Shown in pieces: positions 27,141 to 39,315 of a stretch of 64,000 bases of DNA. This DNA comes from Candidatus Rickettsiella isopodorum. Lineage in GTDB: Bacteria > Pseudomonadota > Gammaproteobacteria > Diplorickettsiales > Diplorickettsiaceae. Positions within the stretch are counted from its first letter, which is position 1; every line of letters starts with the position of its first letter. The notes under the pieces are model-generated. The model saw only the letters and a program-made list of their open reading frames with translations, was not told the origin of the DNA and did no database searches. The stretch is from NCBI RefSeq assembly GCF_001881495.1, contig NZ_LUKY01000032.1, forward strand, positions 248,001 through 312,000. The letters are read 5' to 3'. Both the position numbers and the translations under genes were made by a program.

Positions 27141-28325
27141 ATGCCCTGGAACGAACCGGGTGATCCCAGCAAGAACAAAGATCCGTGGACAGGACGACCC
27201 AAACAGACTCCTCCTGATCTCGAAGCCTTTTTGCGTGATTTATTTAAAAAAATTATTGCTTTATTCAAGTTAAGAATTTTGAATAATAAATCGGCACTTG
27301 CTCGCCCATTTATTCCCACAAAACTTAATGCAAAGGCAATCGGTCTAATTTCAGTCTTCTGCTTACTCGCATGGCTTGTGCTCGGTTTTTTTAAGGTCAA
27401 TCTGGATGAATCCGCTGTTATTACACGTTTTGGAGTGTATCGCGCTACAGAAGGTTCTGGCTATCATTGGATTTTAAAGCCATTCCAACACGTTACCATA
27501 ATCAATTCCGGGAAAGTCAGTAAACTTTCTACTACGGTTAAGCTGCTAACACACGATGAAAGCAAAATTGCTGTTGATGTCAACATTGATTACTCAATTG
27601 TTAATCCACACAATTATCTTTTTAACAGTGCTCATCCTTTACTCAGTTTACAAGCAATCATACACAGTGCAGTTAATCACACGCTCAGCCAATTTACTTT
27701 AAATCAACTGCTCACCACTTCACCTCTTGCATTGGCCAATAATTTACAAAAACAACTCAATACATCAATGATAAAAGAACAAACCGGCTTAGCTATCAAA
27801 AATATTGAATTAGGATCCATTCAAATTCCAGAACAACTGCACGCTGCTTTTACGGATGCCGCTAATGCTAAACGGGATCAACAGCAACTTGAAAAATTGG
27901 CTAATGTTTATGCGCTTCAAGTAGAACCACATGCTAAAGCAGAAGCGCAACGACTGATAGCGGATGCCAAAACTTACCAACAACAAACTGTTTTAAAAGC
28001 TAAGACAGAAATTATTCGTTTTTTAGCTTTATTACCTCCTTATGAAGCCTCTCCTTCATTGACAAGGAAACGGCTTTATTTAGATGTCTTACAAACGATG
28101 ATGGCACATAGCAATAAACTGGTTGTTGCTAATAGTGCTCATACCAATTTTTCCTTAACACTCGATCAATCCAGTACCCTACCCTCTATAAACACAACTA
28201 AATTAAGCCCTATCAGTGCGGCAGATACTAACGATAAAAAAGAAATTACTGCTAATAAAGAACCTAGTAATAAAAAAAATAATACTATCCCCAGTAGTTA
28301 CAATATTTCCGGAGGATATGAATGA
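27141..28325 (+). CDS. hflK: HflK, FtsH-regulating membrane protein
   Basis: SPFH/prohibitin-family protein that with HflC encloses and modulates the FtsH protease. The N terminus MPWNEPGDPSKNKDPW is the family hallmark. One membrane segment (about residues 60-82) leads into the SPFH domain starting VNLDESAVITRFGVY. A helical stretch follows with repeated KAEAQRLIADAKTYQQQ. The C-terminal tail is Asn/Ser/Lys-rich and poorly conserved. I place the start at the ATG with TTGGAG 8 nt upstream rather than a TTG four codons earlier. It overlaps hflC by 4 bases (ATGA). Confidence 0.95.
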   Translation: MPWNEPGDPSKNKDPWTGRPKQTPPDLEAFLRDLFKKIIALFKLRILNNKSALARPFIPTKLNAKAIGLISVFCLLAWLVLGFFKVNLDESAVITRFGVYRATEGSGYHWILKPFQHVTIINSGKVSKLSTTVKLLTHDESKIAVDVNIDYSIVNPHNYLFNSAHPLLSLQAIIHSAVNHTLSQFTLNQLLTTSPLALANNLQKQLNTSMIKEQTGLAIKNIELGSIQIPEQLHAAFTDAANAKRDQQQLEKLANVYALQVEPHAKAEAQRLIADAKTYQQQTVLKAKTEIIRFLALLPPYEASPSLTRKRLYLDVLQTMMAHSNKLVVANSAHTNFSLTLDQSSTLPSINTTKLSPISAADTNDKKEITANKEPSNKKNNTIPSSYNISGGYE

Positions 28326-29248
28326 TCATTCTAAGAAAAAAAATTCATTTGCTCTTAGGCTTTTTAGTCTGTTTATCTTTTATTCTTTACCAAAGCATCA
28401 CTATCGTACCCGAAGGCCATCGGGCTTTATTAGTGTCTGAAGAAAAATTAATGTCTAATGGACAAGAATCAGATTCGGTTCTTAAACCGGGTTTACACTT
28501 TATAATACCTTTTTTCATGCGACCGATATTGCTCGATAATCGCTTGCAAACACTAATATTTAGTGAAAACAGTGATGAAAAGAACTCGCCAGAAAACCCC
28601 CTTACTATCGACTATTTTGCGAATTGGCACATTAGCGATCCTATACGCTATTATCAACAAACAAAAAATAATTTCCAACAAATTAAATTGTTAATCGGCC
28701 AGCAATTAGCTAGCTTATTCAATAACAAGAATACGCCTATTCCTTTTAGCCAACTTATCTTACAGGGAACAACGACGCAACAAAACTCCGTTTTGTCTGC
28801 AGCAAATAAACAACTCAAAACAGCAGGTATTCAGCTTACACAGATTGGTTTTAAACAGCTCCACTTATCTGCTAACGCCAATACACGATTACTAAACAGT
28901 ATGAGTACTGAGCAGGAAAATAGTGCCATTACCCAACGTGCCGAAGGCAAAGCCCATGCCGAGTTGATTCGTGCCAACGCGGATAATTCAGTGAGCTTAA
29001 TTTTAGCTAAAGCAAAAGAAGAAGCGGCACAAATTCGTGCGCAAGGAGATGCCGAAGCCGCTAAAATATATAATAAAGCCTATAATAAAAATCCAGAATT
29101 TGCTGCTTTTTATCTCAATCTACAAGCCTATCAACAAGGCTTTAATCAAACTCCAGTGAATAATTTTTTATTATTAAACACGAAAGATGAACACTTCAAA
29201 CTAGAAAAAGATCAAATAAATAAAAACAAAATTAAATTAACCAATTAA
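28322..29248 (+). CDS. hflC: HflC, FtsH-regulating membrane protein
   Basis: Partner of HflK in the inner-membrane HflKC complex. One N-terminal membrane segment (residues 8-27) is followed by the SPFH domain (TIVPEGHRALLVSEE, LKPGLHFIIPFFMRPILLDNRLQT). The coiled-coil part contains ITQRAEGKAHAELIRANADNS and KAKEEAAQIRAQGDAEAAKIY. It ends with the typical NPEFAAFYLNLQAYQQGF. Length of 308 residues is typical. Translation is coupled to hflK by the ATGA overlap. Confidence 0.96.
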   Translation: MIILRKKIHLLLGFLVCLSFILYQSITIVPEGHRALLVSEEKLMSNGQESDSVLKPGLHFIIPFFMRPILLDNRLQTLIFSENSDEKNSPENPLTIDYFANWHISDPIRYYQQTKNNFQQIKLLIGQQLASLFNNKNTPIPFSQLILQGTTTQQNSVLSAANKQLKTAGIQLTQIGFKQLHLSANANTRLLNSMSTEQENSAITQRAEGKAHAELIRANADNSVSLILAKAKEEAAQIRAQGDAEAAKIYNKAYNKNPEFAAFYLNLQAYQQGFNQTPVNNFLLLNTKDEHFKLEKDQINKNKIKLTN

Positions 29249-29342
29249 ACTAACCGCATGAAGAAAGTACCGAATTATGCCACTATCTTTTCTCTTTAGT
29301 TTAATTAACGTATCAAAGTATTTCTTATTGGGTGTTTTTTAA

Positions 29343-32500
<3,158 letters not shown>

Positions 32501-32544
32501 AAAAATATTTTTAATAAGTTTTCAATTTAGATAGCTTATGTTTA

Positions 32545-33552
32545 TTAACTTGCTTTTTTTGCTAAATCATTTGCGACTTCAATGATAATATCTTCTTGCC
32601 CTGCTATTATCCTACGTCGTCCGAGTTCAATAAAAATATCTCTAGGATCTACCTCAAACTCTTTTGCAATTCGCAAAACGGGTTTTAGAAATCCAGAAAA
32701 AACGCCAGCAAGTCCACTTATAATACTCAATGATTTTATTGCAGGGATTTCTTTCAAAAGTTCTTTTTCAGCAATATCACTAGCATCCAACATTTTATAA
32801 AAATCAATGCCTGTATGGTATCCTTTTCGATCAAGCACTCCTACTAAAACTTCGAGCTGAGTATTTCCTGCGCCTGCACCAAATCCACGCGCACAACCAT
32901 CTAAAATAGTAGCTCCAGCTTCTACAGCCACTAATGAATTTGCAATAGCAAGCCCTAAATTATTATGCGCATGAAATCCTATAGGAATAGAAAGATGATC
33001 AACTAAAATTTTTACTCTCTCTATCACATCCTCTGGCAAAAAATTGCCCGCTGAGTCCATAAAAACAATACCCTGTGCCCCATAAGCTTCCATCTTAGCA
33101 GCTTGAATAAGCAGTTCTTTGCTACTTATCATATGTGCCATCATTAACACACCATAAACTGTTTTTTCTTGCATCCGAACGAATTGTATATGACGCTCCG
33201 CGATATCAGCCTCAGAACAATGAGCAGCCACACGTACCACATCAACCCCCAATTCAATAGCCGGGCGCAAATCTTTTTTAACTGTTCCGAATCCAGGAAT
33301 AATATGAATCCCTAAACGAGATTTTTTAAGATGGGTTCTCGCTAAGTTAAGTACTTTTTCATCGGTAAGTTTAGCAATTCCAAGTTGCAAAGAAGATGCA
33401 CCTAAACCATTTCCATGACCTACTTCCACAATAGGAATACCTGCAGATTCTGCCGCAATACAATAGTTAGCAATCTGCTCACCATTTAACTGATGTTTTA
33501 GAGCATGATTTCCATCGCGTAAAGTAGGATCACTAATTAAGATGGACCGCAT
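32545..33552 (-). CDS. 4-hydroxy-2-oxovalerate aldolase family protein (BphI/MhpE-like)
   Basis: A 335-residue class II pyruvate aldolase of the DRE-TIM family. The N-terminal SDPTLRDGNHALKHQ contains the catalytic Arg, Asp and His. HAHNNLGLAIANSLVAVEAG (near residue 197) supplies two metal-binding His. The C-terminal half contains the communication domain of these enzymes. It normally cleaves 4-hydroxy-2-oxovalerate to pyruvate and acetaldehyde as part of a channelling complex with the adjacent acylating dehydrogenase, whose gene overlaps it by 16 bases. Location in a sugar locus, rather than an aromatic catabolic operon, is unusual. It could work in the synthetic direction or supply a keto acid to the TPP enzyme. 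Confidence 0.88.
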   Translation of the reverse strand: MRSILISDPTLRDGNHALKHQLNGEQIANYCIAAESAGIPIVEVGHGNGLGASSLQLGIAKLTDEKVLNLARTHLKKSRLGIHIIPGFGTVKKDLRPAIELGVDVVRVAAHCSEADIAERHIQFVRMQEKTVYGVLMMAHMISSKELLIQAAKMEAYGAQGIVFMDSAGNFLPEDVIERVKILVDHLSIPIGFHAHNNLGLAIANSLVAVEAGATILDGCARGFGAGAGNTQLEVLVGVLDRKGYHTGIDFYKMLDASDIAEKELLKEIPAIKSLSIISGLAGVFSGFLKPVLRIAKEFEVDPRDIFIELGRRRIIAGQEDIIIEVANDLAKKAS

Positions 33553-34421
33553 AGAATTTCCTTATTCAATCTACTCATTGCGTATTTTTCCGCTATCGCC
33601 AAAGCTGCACAGTTAATAATATCTAGATTTCCAGCATAATCAGGAAGATAATCACCCTGCCCTTTCACTTGCACTATTACAATAATACGCTTATTTTCCA
33701 TTAAAGGATTTAAAAGTATTTTGTAACCCGGCACGTAGCTCTGAACTTTTTTCTCAACACATTCAGCCATTTTAGTAAATTTTTGCATATCTAAATGTTT
33801 AACTTTAGCAAAAATAGTGGTTTGCATATCAATACAGGGTAATGCAGGATTGAGATTTAAGATAGCCTTAGCTTTTGAAACTCCTGTAAAAAATTTTATA
33901 GCCTGCTCAGTAGTATGAATATATTCATCTAAATTAATTCGCGTAGCAGGTCCTGCGCTGGAAGATGCAATGCTGGAAACCACCTCGATATATTGAATCT
34001 TCGCACCTGAAATACTGAAGGCATGAATAATAGGTAAAGTAGCTTGACCACCGCATGTTATCATATTAATGTTTTTATGTTGTAAAGCACTCTCTAAATT
34101 AATAATCGGTACGCACATTTCTCCTTGTTTCGCCGGTGTGAGATCAATCGTAAATTTATCTAAGCTTCTCAAAATAGGAGCATGTATTGCATGTGCCACT
34201 GCTGAAGTTGCATCGAACACCATTTCACAACAATCAGAGTTTTTTAGAATATACTCAATACCAGACACTGATGTATTCACACCTAATTCACAAGCTTTTT
34301 GAATACCTTTAGATAATACATTTCGACCGATAAATACGCCGCACTCTAAATAAGGTGATCGCAGAATTTTAATTAACAAATCTGTCCCTATGTTGCCACT
34401 TCCTAGGATTGCAACTTTCAT
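33537..34421 (-). CDS. Acylating acetaldehyde dehydrogenase (BphJ/MhpF-like)
   Basis: A 294-residue CoA-dependent aldehyde dehydrogenase. The Rossmann motif is VAILGSGNIGTDLL at the N terminus. The catalytic Cys is in MITCGGQATLPI (near residue 123), and SSSAGPATRINLDEYI is typical. It interconverts acetaldehyde and acetyl-CoA. It overlaps the aldolase gene by 16 bases, the arrangement of the BphI-BphJ/MhpE-MhpF channelling pair. No other meta-cleavage catabolic gene is present, so a function in deoxysugar branching is proposed by context only. Confidence 0.88.
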   Translation of the reverse strand: MKVAILGSGNIGTDLLIKILRSPYLECGVFIGRNVLSKGIQKACELGVNTSVSGIEYILKNSDCCEMVFDATSAVAHAIHAPILRSLDKFTIDLTPAKQGEMCVPIINLESALQHKNINMITCGGQATLPIIHAFSISGAKIQYIEVVSSIASSSAGPATRINLDEYIHTTEQAIKFFTGVSKAKAILNLNPALPCIDMQTTIFAKVKHLDMQKFTKMAECVEKKVQSYVPGYKILLNPLMENKRIIVIVQVKGQGDYLPDYAGNLDIINCAALAIAEKYAMSRLNKEILCGPS

Positions 34422-34444
34422 TTTTTACAGCTGAGAATAAGTTA

Positions 34445-35374
34445 TCAAAAGTTAACCCTTTCTTTTTCTATAACTAAAGGCCGCTTTAAAACCTGATGAT
34501 GAATCGAAGCAATATATTCTCCTAACAAACCGACAAAAAACATTTGCATTGAAAAAAAGAAAAAAGAACCTATTAATATAGGTGCAAATCCCAAGGGAAA
34601 CTTGCTCCAAAAAAACAGCTTAGCAAAAATATAAATAACCGCTATAAGCATACTAATAAAGGCCAAAGAAAATCCGACTAAAGACAGAATTCTAAGCGGT
34701 AGTTTAGAATGAGTGGTAATTCCCAACATGGCCATTTCATAAAGCTGATAGAAAGTGCTTGACGAAAAACCTCGTTTGCGCTTTGGCTGCTTAAACGGAA
34801 TTTCAGCAATATCAAAACCAATTTCCGCAACCATTCCTCGAAGATAAGGATAAGGATCGTTGAACTGACGCATAATATGAATTATAGATCGATCATACAA
34901 ACCAAAACCTGTAAAATTATTAAGTAATTTTAAATCAGCAATCTTATCGGAAAATTTATAATACAATTTTCGAATAAAAAATTTAAAAAAAGATTCTTCA
35001 CTTTGTAGTTTCGTTCCTATCACTATCTTACATCCTTCCTCCCATTTTTTTAAGAAATCGTTAATCAGGTTTGGTGGATCCTGAAAATCAGCTGCCATAT
35101 AAATAATGGCGTCACCTGATGCCTGTAACAAGCCATAAAAAGGGGAGCGAATCCAGCCAAAGTTTCTCGAATTGATGATAAGTTTTACATTAGAATCAAT
35201 ACTTGCTATTTCTTTTAGTAAAAAAATACTGTTATCAGTTGAAGAATTGTCTATAAAAATATGTTCATAACAATACGTGCCAAGTTTAGAAAAAATCTCC
35301 TTTACCGTTAGATAAATATCTTTAATATTGTCTTTTTCATTGAAACAGGGCGTTACCACTGAGATTAATTGCAT
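34445..35374 (-). CDS. GtrB-like polyprenyl-phosphate glycosyltransferase (GT2)
   Basis: A 309-residue inner-membrane enzyme of the bactoprenol-glucosyltransferase/DPM1 group. It has an N-terminal GT-A domain (VVTPCFNEKDNI, HIFIDNSSTDNS, MAADFQDPP as the DxD-like region). QPKRKRGFSSSTFYQLYEMAM precedes two membrane segments (about residues 228-250 and 262-285), all typical of GtrB/ArnC. It probably loads a sugar onto undecaprenyl phosphate on the cytoplasmic face. With GtrA (36571-37014) and the GT-C protein (40170-41990) it forms a three-part side-chain addition system. Base composition is very AT-rich. Confidence 0.87.
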   Translation of the reverse strand: MQLISVVTPCFNEKDNIKDIYLTVKEIFSKLGTYCYEHIFIDNSSTDNSIFLLKEIASIDSNVKLIINSRNFGWIRSPFYGLLQASGDAIIYMAADFQDPPNLINDFLKKWEEGCKIVIGTKLQSEESFFKFFIRKLYYKFSDKIADLKLLNNFTGFGLYDRSIIHIMRQFNDPYPYLRGMVAEIGFDIAEIPFKQPKRKRGFSSSTFYQLYEMAMLGITTHSKLPLRILSLVGFSLAFISMLIAVIYIFAKLFFWSKFPLGFAPILIGSFFFFSMQMFFVGLLGEYIASIHHQVLKRPLVIEKERVNF

Positions 35375-35471
35375 ATTAATTTACCAGGATAGAAGTTAAA
35401 TTTGATCTTGATGCTATGGAAATCACACTTAGCATCCATGTAATCTTCCTTTAATATCTGACCTTGGAAAG

Positions 35472-36539
35472 TTATCCTTGCACATAAACAAGCTCATAAC
35501 AACTCTTAATTGTTCTTAAAAATCCTTCTTCAATAGTAATTTTTGGCGACCATCCTAGCGTTTGAATTTTTTTAATATCCGGTATATTAACTGAGATTTT
35601 ACTCTCTAAATATTCTGATTGAAACGATCTCGACTTTTTAACTACCTTTAACTGCCTATCATTAAATAGATTTTTTAATTTAACCGCTAACTCCATGATA
35701 CTTAAAGAACAATCTAGATTCCCTACATTATAAGCTTCAGCATTTTCTCCTTTTAATAATATAGTAAAAAAGCCTAAAGTCGCGTCGGCTAGATAACAAA
35801 ATGATCGAATTGCTGTACCTTTTCCATGAATAGTGATATCCCGATCATAAAAGATATCAGCAGAAAAATCAGCATACACGCGACCATCGTCTAAACTTAA
35901 TCCAGGTCCATAAATATGAAAAGGCCGTGCAATGTTAACATGCAATTGATATTGATGTGCATAGGAAATACACATATTTTCACCCATACGTTTACTTTCG
36001 GCATAACAAGATCGGATGTGCGTGGGATCAAGATATCCAAAGGTATTTTCCTTGATTGGTACTTGTGTTACATCAACTTCTCCGTACACTTCTCCAGAAC
36101 TGAAATACAAAAAACGTTCTACTTTATGAAGTTTAGCTAATTCTAATAAATGATGCGTACCTAACACATTCGCCGATAAGGTCCCTACAGGATCAATGGC
36201 ATAATATTTAGGACTCGCTTGACTTGCAGCATGGATAATATAATCAATTTTATCCGATATATTAATCGGAAGGCAAACATCTTGAAAAAAAAACTTTAAA
36301 TAATTTCGATTTAAGTAAGTACAAAAACGAGCAAATGTTTTTTCTTTATTTCTAGCAAGAGCAAAAATTTTTATATTATATTTTTTAACATCATTTAAAT
36401 GGCACAATGTTTCTACCATATAGGCTGGTAAAAATCCATTTGCGCCTGTGATTAATATAGTTTTATTTGCAAATTTATCCCAAGCAAGATCATTGCTAAT
36501 GATATTTTCTATATCTTCATCTATAATTTTTCTGTTCAT
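35472..36539 (-). CDS. NAD(P)-dependent sugar epimerase/dehydratase (extended SDR)
   Basis: An extended short-chain dehydrogenase of about 355 residues acting on a nucleotide sugar. The cofactor motif is LITGANGFLPAY, in which the last Gly of GxxGxxG is replaced by Pro. The catalytic site shows FSSGEVYGE and SCYAESKRMGE (Tyr and Lys). RPFHIYGPGLSLDDGRV lies in the substrate domain. The family includes UDP-glucuronate decarboxylases and 4-keto reductases. Placed among CDP-deoxyhexose genes it may reduce the 4-keto or branch ketone, the role YerF plays for yersiniose. I use the ATG at 36539; an upstream TTG is possible. Confidence 0.82.
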   Translation of the reverse strand: MNRKIIDEDIENIISNDLAWDKFANKTILITGANGFLPAYMVETLCHLNDVKKYNIKIFALARNKEKTFARFCTYLNRNYLKFFFQDVCLPINISDKIDYIIHAASQASPKYYAIDPVGTLSANVLGTHHLLELAKLHKVERFLYFSSGEVYGEVDVTQVPIKENTFGYLDPTHIRSCYAESKRMGENMCISYAHQYQLHVNIARPFHIYGPGLSLDDGRVYADFSADIFYDRDITIHGKGTAIRSFCYLADATLGFFTILLKGENAEAYNVGNLDCSLSIMELAVKLKNLFNDRQLKVVKKSRSFQSEYLESKISVNIPDIKKIQTLGWSPKITIEEGFLRTIKSCYELVYVQG

Positions 36540-36570
36540 TAGATTTATAATCAAAAATATTGGTTTCTTT

Positions 36571-37014
36571 TCATAAATTTAGCTTATCTAATTTTTCTTC
36601 AAAAGAATCAATTTTATTTTTTATAGTAAAAATTTTTTTATTGAGATAAAACGATATAAATGTAGTAAGAGCCATAGTTATTAACCCTGAAATATAAAAA
36701 TTATTGATATATATATTAAACATTTTTACTAAAATTATATGCAAAAAATACAATATAGTACTTATTAATATAAATTTATAAAATAAACCAAAGTCTTTAT
36801 TTTCGAATACAATTCTTCCAGTGGTTATAAAATTAAACATTACCCCTAACAATCCGGAAAATAGAAAAGCTAAATAATATCTTATTTGAAAAAAAATAAA
36901 AAAAGCAAAAACTGAGTAGCCAAATATGGTATTAATAGCTCCGACAAAAAGAAACGTAATGAACTGTTTTTTTGTTTCAATATCTAGTTTTTTTTTAAAC
37001 TTGAATATTTGCAT
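36571..37014 (-). CDS. GtrA-family membrane protein (putative flippase)
   Basis: A 147-residue protein with four membrane segments (about residues 18-38, 42-62, 80-100, 107-128). It has the GtrA features FLFVGAINTIFGYSVFAF and FNFITTGRIVFENK. GtrA proteins are thought to flip undecaprenyl-phosphate-linked sugars across the inner membrane. Its start overlaps the end of the 3-dehydratase gene by 20 bases, so it belongs to the CDP-sugar operon. It is strongly AT-rich, with long A/T runs. Confidence 0.88.
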   Translation of the reverse strand: MQIFKFKKKLDIETKKQFITFLFVGAINTIFGYSVFAFFIFFQIRYYLAFLFSGLLGVMFNFITTGRIVFENKDFGLFYKFILISTILYFLHIILVKMFNIYINNFYISGLITMALTTFISFYLNKKIFTIKNKIDSFEEKLDKLNL

Positions 37015-38212
37015 AACAATTCTCGAATTCGTGAAAAGTTTGATAAATATGCTCGATCATGGTTTCGGTCATACCATGATGACTACCGATTAATATACCT
37101 CCACGCATTATTTGATCCGCATGGGGATATCCAAATTCTGTTTCGCGACGTAAAATATTGGTAAATCCAGGTTGTCGCAAAATATTCCCGGTAAATATTG
37201 TTCTCGTCTGTATATTTCTCTGCTCTAAAAATATTTGTAAATCCTTACGTTTAAATGGCGCATCATCTCTCACAATAAAGGGAAAAGCTAGCCAAGCCGT
37301 TTTTGAGCCTTGCAATTGTCTAGGTAAAATAAACCAATCTGTATATTTAGAAAAAAAATCTAAATGTGAAGCAAAAATCTTTTCACGAACGCTAATGATG
37401 TTATCCAACTTGGATAATTGAACTAATCCAAATGCCGCCCCTAATTCTGATGGTTCTAAATTATAACCAATTTCTTCAAAGATAAATTTAGCGTCATAAT
37501 CAATTTCATCAATTTTATTTTGAAAACGATTTTCTATGCTTTCTGACTCTACATATAAAGAGGAACTACGTCCCCAGCTGCGCAGTAATTTCGCTTTCTC
37601 TGCAAGAAACGGATTGTTTACACACAACATACCACCATTTCCAGCACAATTAATAATATGCGATCCATAAAAGCTAGTTGTGCTGATGTCAGAGTAAAAA
37701 CCACTAGCATTTCCATCTAGAGTAGCCCCTAAGGTATCACAGGAATCTTCGATAACGACTAAATTATATTTATCAGCAATTAATCTTATTTTATGCCAAT
37801 CTGGTAAATTTCCCAGTAAATTTGGAATGATTAATGCTTTTGTTTTGTCAGTGATCATGCTTACTATCTGATCGGCATCAATATTGAATGTATCCAGTTC
37901 GACATCGACAAAAACTGGAATTAATTTATTTTTTATTAAGGGCGCTACTGTCGTTGAAAAAGTTAATACTGGGGTTATTACTTCAGAAAATTCTGGTAAT
38001 TTTAATAATTCAATTGCTAGATAGTTGGCTGATGAACCTGAATTAAGCATAACTCCAAATGCTTTATTAAATAATGTCGATATTTTTTTTTCCATGTCGC
38101 GGACAGCTTTACCCATTTGTGTTGAACTACGCAATACAGAAATAACCGCGGCTATCTCTTCTTCTCCATGTACCGATTTTCCATAAGGCACATGAATAAA
38201 TTCCTTAGGCAT
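36995..38212 (-). CDS. CDP/GDP-4-keto-6-deoxyhexose 3-dehydratase (RfbH/ColD-like, DegT fold, lacks Fe-S cysteines)
   Basis: A PLP-fold protein of about 405 residues in the DegT/DnrJ/EryC1 family. Asp156 in VVIEDSCDTLG should bind the PLP nitrogen. At the aminotransferase Lys position it has His185 (SFYGSHIINCAGNGG), the hallmark of sugar 3-dehydratases such as RfbH/E1 and ColD. The Cys cluster that holds [2Fe-2S] in RfbH, just after the WGR motif, is missing: here LRSWGRSSSLYVESES has none. No E3-type reductase gene (ddhD/rfbI) is present, consistent with a ColD-like, Fe-S-free mechanism. I use the ATG at 38212, preceded by AAGGAA. It overlaps rfbG by 8 bases. Confidence 0.85.
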   Translation of the reverse strand: MPKEFIHVPYGKSVHGEEEIAAVISVLRSSTQMGKAVRDMEKKISTLFNKAFGVMLNSGSSANYLAIELLKLPEFSEVITPVLTFSTTVAPLIKNKLIPVFVDVELDTFNIDADQIVSMITDKTKALIIPNLLGNLPDWHKIRLIADKYNLVVIEDSCDTLGATLDGNASGFYSDISTTSFYGSHIINCAGNGGMLCVNNPFLAEKAKLLRSWGRSSSLYVESESIENRFQNKIDEIDYDAKFIFEEIGYNLEPSELGAAFGLVQLSKLDNIISVREKIFASHLDFFSKYTDWFILPRQLQGSKTAWLAFPFIVRDDAPFKRKDLQIFLEQRNIQTRTIFTGNILRQPGFTNILRRETEFGYPHADQIMRGGILIGSHHGMTETMIEHIYQTFHEFENCYANIQV

Positions 38213-39299
38213 TCGATGTTTCCTTAATAAAATTCTTTTCAGCAAAGTCCTGCATTTCATTACTAAATTGGTTAATTTGACTTATTGTCTTATCGTGCAT
38301 ATTTGTTTCTGTTTGATAAGCCTGAAACCAATCTACAGTTTTTTTGAGGCCTGTTTCTAGATTCCATATTGGAACCCATCCCAAAAATTTCTTTGCTTTG
38401 CTACTGTCTAATTGCAAGCTATTTGCTTCATGCAAATGTTTAGTTTCATCCTTGATCCATTTAACGGTGCTATTAGAGATTTTAATAAGGTAATCAGTTA
38501 TCCAGCTTACCGATTTTATATCCTCTATTTCCGGCCCAAAATTCCAACTTTCTGCGAAGATATCAGGCGCAGAATACAATTTTTCGGCTAATATTAAATA
38601 TCCATAGAGCGGTTGTAACACATGTTGCCAGGGACGCAAGGCATCTGGATAGCGCAGTAAAATATTTTCATGCTTCATACAAGCATTAAGCACGTCAGGA
38701 ACCAAGCGATCCTTTGCCCAATCTCCCCCTCCGATAACGTTTCCGGCTCTTACCGTAGCAACGCCTACGCCTCTAGGTTTGAAATATACATCCCGATAAG
38801 TTTGGGTTACCAATTCTGAACAGGCTTTACTATTACTATAGGGATCATGACCACCAAGCCTATCTTCTTCCCGATATTTTTTATTTAAATCAGCATTTTC
38901 ATAGCATTTATCACTGGTTACGTTGACTATAACTTTGACAGACTCTGTTAATCGTGCTGCTTCTAGTAAATTTATCGTGCCCATAATGTTGGTTGTATAG
39001 GTTTCTAAAGGGGCTTGATAAGAATGACGAACCAGTGATTGCGCGGCCATGTGAATAATAATTTCTGGCTGATATTTTTTTATTACAGCATGTAATGCTG
39101 AAAAATCTCTTATATCTGCTAAGTTATTTATCATTCCTGTGCTAAGCTGTGTTATATCAAAGAGATTCGGAAAGGTGGGTGGTTTTAATGAATAACCAAT
39201 CAAATTAACGCCAAGTGATTTTAACCATAAAGACAACCAACTCCCTTTAAAGCCTGCATGGCCAGTTAACAGCACTGTTTTTCCTTGCCAAAACTTCAT
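38205..39299 (-). CDS. rfbG: CDP-glucose 4,6-dehydratase
   Basis: Extended SDR that makes CDP-4-keto-6-deoxyglucose. The N terminus MKFWQGKTVLLTGHAGFKGSWLSLWL is distinctive for RfbG, with the family-typical H(T/A)GFKGSWL. The catalytic region has NVTSDKCYEN and GGHDPYSNSKACSE (Tyr and Lys), followed by VRAGNVIGGGDWAKDRLVPD. Length is about 364 residues. The ATG at 39299 is preferred over a TTG 13 codons earlier by comparison with family N termini. It is flanked by rfbF (16 nt) and the 3-dehydratase gene (8-base overlap). Confidence 0.94.
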   Translation of the reverse strand: MKFWQGKTVLLTGHAGFKGSWLSLWLKSLGVNLIGYSLKPPTFPNLFDITQLSTGMINNLADIRDFSALHAVIKKYQPEIIIHMAAQSLVRHSYQAPLETYTTNIMGTINLLEAARLTESVKVIVNVTSDKCYENADLNKKYREEDRLGGHDPYSNSKACSELVTQTYRDVYFKPRGVGVATVRAGNVIGGGDWAKDRLVPDVLNACMKHENILLRYPDALRPWQHVLQPLYGYLILAEKLYSAPDIFAESWNFGPEIEDIKSVSWITDYLIKISNSTVKWIKDETKHLHEANSLQLDSSKAKKFLGWVPIWNLETGLKKTVDWFQAYQTETNMHDKTISQINQFSNEMQDFAEKNFIKETSNA

Positions 39300-39315
39300 A
39301 TTAACTTTTACTAAA

